Part shown: positions 55,552 to 64,000 of the stretch, piece after piece
How the letters are laid out: each line of letters opens with the position of its first letter
How positions within the stretch are numbered: position 1 is the first letter of the stretch
Source of the DNA: Takakia lepidozioides
Taxonomy: Eukaryota > Streptophyta > Takakiopsida > Takakiales > Takakiaceae
DNA: 64,000 nucleotides
Direction of reading: 5' to 3'
Assembly (NCBI GenBank): GCA_030704615.1
Contig: CM060731.1
Coordinates: 67,808,756-67,872,755, forward strand
Notes under the pieces: generated by a model
What the model was told of the DNA's origin: nothing
The model's input: only the letters and a program-made list of their open reading frames with translations
The model's database searches: none
Translations under genes and position numbers: made by a program

Positions 55552-56624
55552 CTAGTCAAAAAGAGAGAATCCCATGTCATCGTCACTCTCCTCCTTCTCC
55601 TCTTCCTTCTTCTCTTCCTTCTTTTCTTCAGCAGGTGCAGCTGCCCCACCACCTGTGGATGCAGGGGCTCCAGCAGAAAACACAGCACCACCACCTCCAC
55701 CTCCACCAACTATGACCTGCAGTTTGTCCACAGCCATCATTGTTCACATCATTAGCTATGGTCGGTGAAGGGCAACCTAATTGATGACGGTCCCATTCAT
55801 CGTAAAGAAATTCACCGGCGTGTCGTGAAAGATAAATTTAACAACTCGTTGACACACTGCTCACTCTTGAGCCCGACCTTCCGCAGTGCCCAGATATCGT
55901 CAAGACTGAATCAACTGCGTCAGTCACAGTTCTGCTCTATTGAGCTCACAAACTAAAACTGTCGAGTGTTGATTACGAAAATCGACTGCACCCAAATCGG
56001 TGATCCAAAAACTCGGCTTGACATAGTCTTCCGAATTAATACCACATAAATTCAGACGTCCTTTCCATTATCTGGAGTTTGCTTCGAAACATGGTTTGGT
56101 CAATTCGGCCATTTAGACCTCGCCAACTCTTTACCATTATTGTTCTTCATATGCCTAGGCACAGTTCCTTGACAATGATACATTCGGAGGTTTCTCTAAA
56201 GCCTCAAGACACACAAACCGTAACAAGCATCAAGCCCTTTATCCACATTGCAGACTACCACGATATGCAGAAGTCAAGCCAAAATTCCAAATTCACAAAT
56301 AGAAAAAGCGATCAAAAAACTTTTTCCCAGGCGTTTATCTGCAGTCCAAGGAACAACATTTAAAACAAACAACATGAAAGAGTGGGATACATATTCACAA
56401 AGAGAAACAAAATGAATCACCTGGGCGACAGCGGATGTGGGAGTGATAAGCGAGAAGGTAGAGGAAACAGCCCCTGAGCCTGCGGCCGTCAGCGCCAAGT
56501 TGGTCAGTTTCCGCTGAAGCTCCCATGTGGTAGCGGCACTCTCCTCCAGCTCAGATTGACCTGCATACTGCTTGGCTGTCCATGTGCCCGAAGCAAACCT
56601 GACCACGAACGTGAACACCGCCAT
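55552..56624 (-). CDS. RPP3: 60S acidic ribosomal protein P3, two exons
   Basis: A plant-specific member of the ribosomal stalk P-proteins, which bind P0 and recruit elongation factors. Exon 1 (56624-56421) encodes [40 protein letters not shown] and [12 protein letters not shown]; exon 2 (55716-55552) starts [10 protein letters not shown] and continues through an Ala/Gly hinge, a Lys/Glu-rich charged segment and the P-protein terminus [13 protein letters not shown]. The 704-bp intron is GT-AG and phase 0. Total 122 residues, the usual P3 length. The start agrees with the V-F/Y-T-F-V opening of the family. Intact. The gene is convergent with the FAM136A-like gene, and their 3' ends are about 0.7 kb apart. 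Confidence 0.95.
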
Positions 56625-56639
56625 CGCCGCTGCCCTGGA

Positions 56640-57513
56640 GCTCCTGCGAGAGTGTGTGCGCCTCTTCCTCCTTCGCCGATTAGGGCAAGACGATGCTGAC
56701 CGGAAACTGGCTGTTAGCGGTTGGCACATGGGTGTGGGATGGAGGTTTTTCAGAGTCATATATATATATAACCGGATAGGTAACCGCTGGGTATTAGAGA
56801 GAAATTCAAATAACCGCCCAACACTGGTATTATCTCAACCCTATAGTAATTTTTTTAATGAATCATTATTTTAGACCTTATATTAATTTAAATTCCCTGA
56901 TCACAACATAATGTACCCTTTATTACTTTTAAATATTTTCTAATTTTTATCTTTTCCGTATAAATTGCACCCTATATTTTTGTTGGAAATTTTGGAAGTG
57001 ACTTCCCGGGGCATTTCATCCTAGCCTGTTTGTGTTTTTCTTTGCTTATGAGTGGTGTGAGCTTCGAGTTTGAGGCATTGAGGAGGAGTGGAAGGTGGTG
57101 AAAGATGTAGTTTGAGGGTAGCTTGACTAGAGCTTTTGGAGCGCTCTCGTTCTAAACCGTGCTTTGACGAGGTTCTCTTTCTCAAGAACCACCCTCTCCT
57201 TCTTTCACATGCACATGGCTTTTTCCGTGCTTTACAACGTCTCTCTGACATCACCCTCGCAGCGCAATTTTGTGGATTGATATCCGTAGCCATAGAATAA
57301 GAATTCAATTAGCTGGGAACGCAGCAATCCGAAAGCTTTCAGTCCAATCACGTGTTTCTTGACGATCGATGAATGTGTTTGTGTGTGAGAGAGAGACATT
57401 GCTCACAGCTCTTGAGCTAGCCACGGGTCCATGGAAATTTTTGTACACTGATCAGAGCCTCAATCGAGTATATTTGGAGTTTTGTCTTGAGCATTTGTCT
57501 TTATTTATTTCAG
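56640..57513. other. No gene seen
   Basis: P3 upstream region, then AT-rich sequence; no supported gene. A (TA)n run lies at 56757-56770, and a TATA-like ATATATATAT on either strand could serve P3. Confidence 0.4.
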
Positions 57514-57900
57514 ATTCATGACTTGGAAAGAAAACTGGGTGAGCTGTGGCAGACCAAGGGCCTTTTTTATTGTGCGGTAAGAACAAGTCTCACTTCTAAC
57601 ATTCATGGAAAAAATATGAGGCCATCATCTTTGAGGGCCTTGTGACAATAGGTTACTCAGCAATAGCTATGGTGGCTTCATTACAAGTTCATTGAGGAAT
57701 TCAGTGATCGTCTTCGCAAATTGGGGGCTGCCTTGACAAACTTGGTTGGAAGGAAAAGAGGCTTCCATGAAGCAAAAATCGAGAGAGTGGGCAGTCAATA
57801 CAAAACCTTTCTATACGAGGCGGCCGGGTTTAATTACCATGGCCTTATAGCAAGACTCAGGGCTAGACATGGGCTCCCTCCAGACTTGCCTACTTAGACA
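57514..57900 (+). pseudogene. SMG7/EST1-like gene fragment
   Basis: An exon-like block 57514-57576 between a TTATTTATTTCAG acceptor and GTAAGA donor encodes IHDLERKLGELWQTKGLFYC. A second block has KYEAIIFEG (about 57615), then after a frame change LWWLHYKFIEEF, GSQYKTFLYEAAGFNYHGLI and ARLRARHGLPPDLPT, ending at TAG 57894-57896. This follows the N-terminal EST1 domain of plant SMG7 (nonsense-mediated decay and meiotic exit factor): Leu-Trp-x-Leu-His-Tyr-Lys-x-Ile-Glu-Glu-Phe, Ser-Gln-Phe-Lys-Thr-Phe-Leu, and Arg-Ala-Lys-Tyr-Gly-Leu-Pro. The frameshift and missing remainder mark it as a pseudogene, with introns retained and therefore a DNA-level duplicate. Confidence 0.65.
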
Positions 57901-58219
57901 GTGCTGCTGGTAAGAACATCGAAAACCATCTCTTGTGCACTATTCCACCTAGCCCAAATTTCCTACACCTCTTATCTGGGTTTGACTCTACCATGATGAC
58001 TATTTTTGGGAGATTGCTAGGATTAGGAGCTCTGGAGGGTGCTCTGGAACTTTTGCTCACAGCAGCAAGCCACCCTACCCATCTCTTCCGATGGTATGGG
58101 TCTTTGTGTGACCGTCACTACAGCCCCGTCAGCCGTCCTCGGTAGTTGGGCGTTGGTTACGCCAGCGATCGCTTAATGATTTCTCTGCGACCATCGTCCC
58201 ATCCTCACTGCTGCAAATA

Positions 58220-58640
58220 GGGGGGTTTAGCAACGTCAGCCGCGATTCCACGCCTGCGCGACGTTGAGCATGCGACGCCCACCCCACGGTGCATTTTGCG
58301 ACGCCACAGCGTCGCATAACAGCGCCGGGGCAGCGTTTGCCACGTCGTAGAGTCGCACCACAACGCCCAGGCGTCGCCCCCCTGCGTTGGGGCCAGCCAG
58401 CGACGCCGGGATGTCGCAAGGTGGCATGAAGGGCAAGAGGCAACCCTTCTTTGCGACGCCCGGCCGTGGCAAGGTGAGGAACCCCCCTGCCACGCCCGGC
58501 CATCGCATGGTGGCTTGAAGGGCGAAAAGGCCTCTGCGACGGCCGGGCGTCGCAATGGGGGATGTTGCGACGGGGTTTTTGGCTTGCGACGGTGGGGGGT
58601 CGCCAGAGGGGGGGGGGGGGGGGGGGGGGGTGTTCTTTGA
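58220..58640. repeat. CpG-dense repeats with GCGACGCC/GCGTCGC motifs and a poly-G run
   Basis: Motifs GCGACGCC, GCGTCGC, CGGCCGTGGC and their complements recur at irregular 20-45-bp spacing on both strands from 58250 to 58600, followed by an uninterrupted G run of about 22 (58607-58630) and a (CT)n run at 58738-58762. Minus-strand open frames here are composition effects. Confidence 0.7.
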
Positions 58641-58759
58641 GTACTTAAGGGGCAGGGAGAGGGGGTGGGGATGGGGGATGGGACTCTAGGGGGGGAGGGG
58701 AGGGGAGAACCTCTCTGTTTTTCTTTCTTTGCCCCCCCTCTCTCTCTCTCCCTCTCTCT

Positions 58760-59240
58760 CTTGGTTGTTAATAGATTTTGTTTGCAAGATGGTTGTCCCA
58801 TCCAACATTTTCAAAGACTTCCACTAATGGGAAAATGCGGATTAGTATTGTGAAGATAGTTTTCAAGGTCAGCTCAAAAACACAAATAGTTCCTTCCTCA
58901 AGGCACTAGTGGAGTGCAAATTGTGCAGAATCTTGATAGTCCAGCTCTTGACTGTAAGGGTGCTCCCCTGCGCATTGAGGATTCCACACTTTGCCAGTGG
59001 ATGGCAACCACACCACCGATGGAGTTCTCATACTCCACATCTTGGAAGCCCGCATCGGCTACCATGGCTGCAAACTACAGGTCATTGGGTGCGACAGAGA
59101 GTTAAACATTGACTATGATACCTAGACAATATCATATGGGAGGAGTAGACACAAAACTTATATGGCATTGATAAATCATAGAAATAAGCTATGCATGTAC
59201 AATCAATCGAAGGGATGGGTACAGTTCTGTGCGAGAATTA
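58760..59240. other. No gene seen
   Basis: Short stretch between the CpG-dense repeat and the CACTA remnant. The plus-strand frame at 58914-59105 has no recognised domain. Confidence 0.4.
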
Positions 59241-59249
59241 TTACGTAGC

Positions 59250-60149
59250 TTTGATTACGTGTCTAATCAATTTGAACATCATCATCCGGAGCTTCTTCAT
59301 CCTCATCAAGCTGCAAGTCTTCTTAGTCATCGGAGTCATCGTCATAAATGGGTCGGCCCTCAAAAGGCACCTCCGAATCATCCTCCACCTCGTTTTCAAT
59401 GGTCGTGTCTTCATCTCCTTCTCCAACATCCGTATTTTCTGGAGCTTCATCATATATGGTCCGGGATGCATTCTCCGGGGCGTCATCATCCTCTTCTATC
59501 CCTCTACTCAATCTCCAACATCAGCATCATTATGACCAGTCTCTCCCTCCACCGCAATTGCCTCACCCCATGAAGATCCAAGACCATGATAGATACGTCT
59601 TCCTCTTGGCTGAGCATGCACAACCACCTTCCAATTTCCCCCTCTTGTTTTATCATCGGAGAAAAAAACTTGCTCCATGTCTGAAGACCATGCAAAAGGC
59701 TCATCGGATGGACGATGAGTAGGGTTGAGCCTATTTGCATTGACGCGCATGAAACCACAATCATCTCGCACTAGTGTTGTTGAGGGCCCCACAAGATGTG
59801 GCTGGAACCACCTTCCTTTGAAGAGAAGAGGTCGGTACGTTGTATACTGAAGTTGGAGTATGCTCTCAAGCTCTCCAATGTACTCAAGTTTGCTCATAGC
59901 AGGTTGTGTATCTCTCTTGCCCCACATGGAGTCTTGCCAATATGTGGCACACAAGCCAGAATCAAACATTGTTTTGCGCTTCATGTCAAGAGCACGAATG
60001 CGGAAATAACGACCGTGATCCCAAATCGTCGTATATGAGGGGGGGGTGCTATTCCGTGAGCCTGGAGGCGTGAGCCCAAGAAACCGTGAGCCCAGCACAG
60101 GCTCACGCCACGTCAGCATACATACAGGGCCTATTTCCGCGGGTGTCAC
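59250..60149 (-). mobile_element. CACTA transposon protein end: DUF4216 plus acidic tail
   Basis: The minus strand from about 59990 reads LEYIGELESILQLQYTTYRP, LLFKGRWFQP, DDCGFMRVNANRLNPTHRPS, DEPFAWSSDMEQVFFSDDKT and GNWKVVVHAQPRGRR, the DUF4216 pattern (tyrosine-Gly-x-Leu-x-x-Ile-Leu-x-Leu, Leu-Phe-Lys-x-x-Trp, Asp-Glu-Pro-Phe-x-x-Ala, Gln-Val-Phe-Tyr) at the end of plant CACTA TNP2-type proteins. After a frame change an Asp/Glu-rich tail follows (59323-59511). No transposase catalytic region is identified upstream within 1 kb. An older and separate CACTA piece (DUF4218) lies at 6.1 kb. Confidence 0.75.
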
Positions 60150-60850
60150 CTATTTCCGCGGGTTGATCAGCCATTTCCCGGGAATGCAGAGTGGATATGT
60201 TACATCCATTGTATCCATTGCATCCATGCAGACGTTATCAACATACCAAGCCCTCACAAGTTTATGTGGGTACGTCGTGAGGAGGTGCACACTGACATGA
60301 TCTAAAGCGGAACCCTGCGAAATCTTTCTTACTCACCACCCTTGCGAACATGCCAGGTATGTGCGGGAGCATCATGGATGCTCATTAGATTTGAGAATGC
60401 CTCACAGCTCTTTGATGAGGTGGACTTCACCGTGATGGATTCACCAACCATTCTTCTAGCAGGAATGGTTTGGAGACCAACGACCAAATGATGCGAGAAT
60501 GTTGTACACGAACCAAAGTCGTTTGTTTGTTTTTGCAATGCACTCAAGTCTGTGAGGTCCAGAAAACACTAAATAGATTGAAGGAACAATCTGGGCAGTC
60601 CATGCGACCCCCATCTCCAACAATAGTTTGTTCCCATTAATGTGCATTCCACGCACACATTGCAAACAGGACAACAAGGACACACAACCATCCCATTTCA
60701 AATTTGGCCCCGAATAAAACCAAAAGAAAACTTCATATCAAGTGTCACAGTCATCAGAATCAGTCTCGACCTCCTGTGCTATGTCATCCACAAAGATTCT
60801 GGCCCCAACACCAGCAGCAGCATGTGCAGAGCAGTGTACGGGTGAATTGA
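60150..60850. other. Unassigned, probably mobile-element remains
   Basis: The minus-strand frames at 60329-60547 and 60456-60701 are open but have no domain I can name. Short repeats of CCGTGAGCC and CTATTTCCGCGGG occur at 60055-60165. Confidence 0.35.
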
Positions 60851-60975
60851 AGCCAGCGCCCTACCTTTAAAATTCTATTTGCGATCTGCCAGAGAAAGGC
60901 AGCCAACTTTGCAGGTCTGGTTTTGACCCATATGCCTTTCCAGATTATTTGCCATCGCTCGTTTTGAAATCCATA
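60850..60975 (-). mobile_element. LINE RT zinc-binding (zf-RVT) fragment
   Basis: The minus strand reads RWQIIWKGIWVKTRPAKLAA then FLWQIANRILKVGRWL, matching the Trp-x-x-x-Trp...Pro-x-Lys-x-x-x-Phe-x-Trp start of the RT zinc-binding domain of plant LINEs. Only this part is seen. Confidence 0.5.
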
Positions 60976-61283
60976 GGCTCTTCTACCACGGCCGTCGATG
61001 GGTGGACTCCGAGTGCCATGAACGGTCATGCTTGTTGCGAGTGCCTCCGCATAGACAAGTAGCACGCAAGACCGAGGAGGACTGGAAAGAAGTCCAAATA
61101 GGTGTGATAGCCCTGGAGGGCAAGTGGAAGCATGCGGACTCCTGCACATGTCGACAAAAACCCATTCAGAACACAATATGCAATACACAAGTCCAACGAA
61201 GAGGATGTCTGCCATGTGAACTTTGCCTCAAGAACAGTGATTCTCGATATTGAAACAACAATGCAAGCATCCACAAGTTGAAC

Positions 61284-64000
61284 TTACTCACAGGCAAAGT
61301 CGGAGTCCAGCTCCTTGTCGGAAGTCTCCTCTGTATCAATATCAGCGGGACGGGGCTTCGGAAGGACTTGAGAAGTGTGTCCACCCAAACCCATCAGGAG
61401 GTTCTTATAAATCTCAGCATCCCCTTCAATCCCAAAGAGATGTCGCGCACTGGCCTTGCAAGCGTGGTACGAAGCACCTGCAGTGGAATAGAATGAAGGA
61501 AGCAGACATTGAAGACACATATGGAACGGTGGGAAGTACTGAAAGTGCAAGCTCAATCAAACCTCATGAAATCTGAATGTTGAAGAGACGAACCTGTGCC
61601 CATTGACAAATCCAGAACTCTGGCATCTGTGTAGGTGCAGCACTCCACAATCGTTTGAATGAAAGCCGGGCTCCTCTCCCTCGCCCCTCTCCAAGGAACC
61701 CCATTCCCCCTTCACAAGCAGACGTTGTTGTCGACGTAGTTGTGGTGCATGTCATCCGTGGGAGGATCTGTCCTGTCGTCTATGAACTTGCCCCCATGAG
61801 TGATGGCGAACTCCGAAATGCCGGCCGGAGTCGTTGGTGGATGCACTCGGACGAGACAAATAGCTTCAAACAAACGAGTCTGCGAACAACACATCCAGAA
61901 GGAACTAAGAAGCTTCAAAAATCAGGCCCCTACATATGAGTTCGAGCGACCTACACAACTCCATCCGAGAACCACCAAGAAGAGGAAGAAGAAGGCAAAT
62001 TTACCATCTGTCCCGGACGATCCCCCTTCGTAAGGTACATGCTGTTCACACAATTCCATGTCTTCAGGACTCTCTATGAGCACCAAAACACCTGCATCGG
62101 ACAGGAAAAAATTGCAAAAGGAGAAAACCCACCGCCAGTAGCGCTCATCAAAAGCATTCCAACCCAGACAAGCACCCGATGGAGGGACATCCGGGACTGC
62201 CAACCCATCAGGGATGTCCAAGATTATGAGTTCGGCTGCATATTGCTTCTCCTCCCCGTTCACCCAAGATTTGGTCATTTTAGCCTGCAAACAAAATTAC
62301 AATGGAATACTCAAGAGGATTGAAACGATCCATGCCCACTACAGAGAAGAAGCAAAAGAGAACACGCACCGTGCCGAGGAACTCTACAATCCTCTCCCAC
62401 ACTGGTGATGGCTCGCCCTTGTAATCAGATTTCTTGGACTCCATCATGGCAAGGAATCCAACGTTGGCCATCTCCAACCTGGTAGGGCGAATGACCCTCG
62501 TTGGATGTTCCACTGCATGGTACGGGTCCTTGGGATCAACCACCCCCTTGTTCTTTCTCACGGATCCCCTACCATGCGGTGGAGTCTGCTGGACATGCAC
62601 CACTGGGCCAATATCTGCAACACTTCCCTGCCCTTGTGCCACCTTCCCTCTACCCCTTCCTTTCCCCACAACACCAACAACATCTTTTCCCTTTGCCTTT
62701 CTACCTCTACCCGGGGTATCCTGAGCGGGAGGCTCCTTCTCTGCAAGAGTCCTCAAATTTCGTTCATGAATGTCGAGGTCGGCTGCTGCGGCAGTGGCTG
62801 CAATTCGCTCATTCTCTCTCCTCAAAGACCCCTCCGGAGCTGGGGTCTCAGAAGGAGGGCAATCCAAATATCAACCACAAGAAGAAAGATGGTCTGGGCC
62901 CCAGTCATGCAAGATCCCAGTAGTAAACATGGTCTGATTGCCAGCAGGGACAAGCCAGAGGTCCACGAAATCTGGATGTTTGTCCAAGCAATTCTCTTCC
63001 ATGAGAACAAACTTTATGTACCTGCAGGAACAGAGACAGCCTCATTATGCAATGCAATTATTGTCTCTCAGCTTTTCCATCACACCAGGAAGACCCCCTT
63101 AAACTGTATGCGTCACAGTACATTGCAACCACAGCACACTAAGTAGCCTAAACGGCCAGGGTGTGCACCTGTAAAGGCATCGTTTCCAGGCTTCCTCTCC
63201 TTTTTCTTGCTGGTCAAGGTCATGTGTTCGACTGATGCCACCCTCCTTGCTGAACTCTCTAAAGAAACAAGAGTGCCACACTGTGGCTCTCCATTTCCTC
63301 ATGTATGCTTCAAAGGAGACCTTCGGTGCTGTCATAGTGATGCCATAGTCAGCCAGCTGAGTATGCAGAACCGACCGTGCCCTTTCTTCCAACTGCAAAA
63401 CAATTCAAATGCAAGAATGAACCCAAAAAAAATCATAGCGAATGTGAGAGGCAATGGAAAGAGAAGGACAGGAAAAGAGAAAAGAAAGTGACACAGGAAA
63501 GGACATCACACCTGGCTCCAGTAAGTGGCCTTGTGAAGCCATGTGTCCAGCACATTGTCACTGACAGAAATGACACGCTGGGTCTTCTTCTCTTTCTCCG
63601 GCCTGGGGAACATGTGGGTATCCCTAACTGTGGGATCGGAGTTCCATATCTGCAGCCACTTCACCTTCTGTTCTGAAGACACAACGGCGGTAGACAACCT
63701 GTGTAACTTCTCCTGGGCCATCTCTAGCTTGCCTGGCTTATTATAATGGTTTTTTATCTCCAGGAGAAACTGCGATCCGAATGATGGGTCGGCAATTCTC
63801 AACTGCTTCACAAAAGCACTCATTATAGTCCTTCTTGTAGCGGTCATCTCTTTCTGGATGTGACTCTCAACCCCCTTTGCTGTCCTTCTCTCCTCAGGGG
63901 TTGACCTGTAGTATTCCAGTTTGCCACGCTCCCCTGCATCTGCAATGTCTTGCTGCAAGGGAATGCACGAGAGTTGCATCAACCCAAGGGCAAGGGAAAC
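61284..64000 (-). pseudogene. Amino-methyltransferase-like gene, six exons, two in-frame TGA, open at right edge
   Basis: Exons on the minus strand: at least 64000-63512, 63392-63169, 63021-62370, 62284-62039, 61879-61594 and 61477-61284. Every junction is GT-AG and phases match throughout. Exons 1-2 have no domain I recognise. Exon 3 holds LWLVPAGNQTMF and a Gly/Lys/Arg-rich linker. Exon 4 has AELIILDIPDGLA, then WNAFDERYWRWVFSFC and AGVLVLIESPED; exon 5 has VPWRGARERSPAF and VLDLSMGTG; exon 6 has ASYHACKASARHLFGIEGDA. This is the order of N4/N6 amino-methyltransferases (motif IV, then the S-adenosylmethionine motif D-x-S-x-G-T-G, then G-I-E-x-D). Motif IV is DIPDG rather than (D/N)PP(Y/W). 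TGA at 62871-62873 and 61712-61714 interrupt exons 3 and 5. It could be a pseudogene, or a gene with sequence errors. Confidence 0.6.

Noticed and set aside
55574-55768. Ser/Pro-rich plus-strand frame
   Set aside because: It is the antisense of the Glu/Lys-rich and Gly-rich P3 exon 2.
58129-58801. Minus-strand frames of 124-198 codons, Arg/Pro-rich
   Set aside because: They are composition artefacts of CpG-dense repeats and the poly-G run.

Overview
The window is nuclear DNA of a land plant. Evidence: plant-specific 60S acidic ribosomal protein P3, a plant-type PP2C phosphatase, a plant DUF842/FAM136A-like gene, GT-AG introns, a chromodomain Ty3/gypsy element primed by initiator tRNA-Met, CACTA (DUF4218, DUF4216) and LINE remnants, and AT-rich intergenic sequence. 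A seedless plant (bryophyte, lycophyte or fern) is my guess from the unfamiliar gene families near 33.7, 51 and 62 kb; it is not proven. One assembly gap of exactly 500 N lies at 36454-36953.

Layout. 0.5-4.3 kb: LINE pieces (ORF1 with zinc knuckle on minus, RT zinc-binding end plus 3' tail on plus). 6.1 kb: CACTA fragment. 7-11 kb: AT-rich sequence with a SINE, a GC-rich terminal-inverted-repeat element and a minisatellite. 11.9-17.3 kb: decayed Ty3/gypsy element (plus) running into three copies of a roughly 0.4-kb tandem repeat. 20.3-21.7 kb: a local duplication, one copy split by a SINE with an 11-bp target duplication. 22.2-26.1 kb: intact four-exon PP2C gene (minus). 26.7-33 kb: SINE/LINE tails, an F-box gene with a nearby inverted partial copy, AT-rich repeats. 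33.7-36.4 kb: a decayed multi-exon gene with a zinc-finger motif. 37-39 kb: gag remnant. 39.8-41.75 kb: a 2-kb, 51-bp-unit minisatellite. 43.8-50.76 kb: complete-length chromovirus (minus) with LTRs, PBS and 5-bp target duplication, inserted in the coding exon of another gene. 52-57 kb: eIF3b-like fragment, FAM136A-like gene, P3 gene. 57.5 kb: SMG7-like gene fragment. 59.2-60.1 kb: CACTA DUF4216 region. 61.3-64 kb: a six-exon gene with an amino-methyltransferase-like domain, running off the right edge.

Three genes look intact (PP2C, FAM136A-like, P3); the rest is mainly mobile DNA in decay. Many in-frame stops in the decayed reading frames sit where one C-to-T change from Gln or Arg explains them, as expected from deamination of methylated cytosine. 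The candidates most worth follow-up are the methyltransferase-like gene at 61.3-64 kb, the zinc-finger gene at 33.7-36.4 kb, and the unknown gene cut by the chromovirus.
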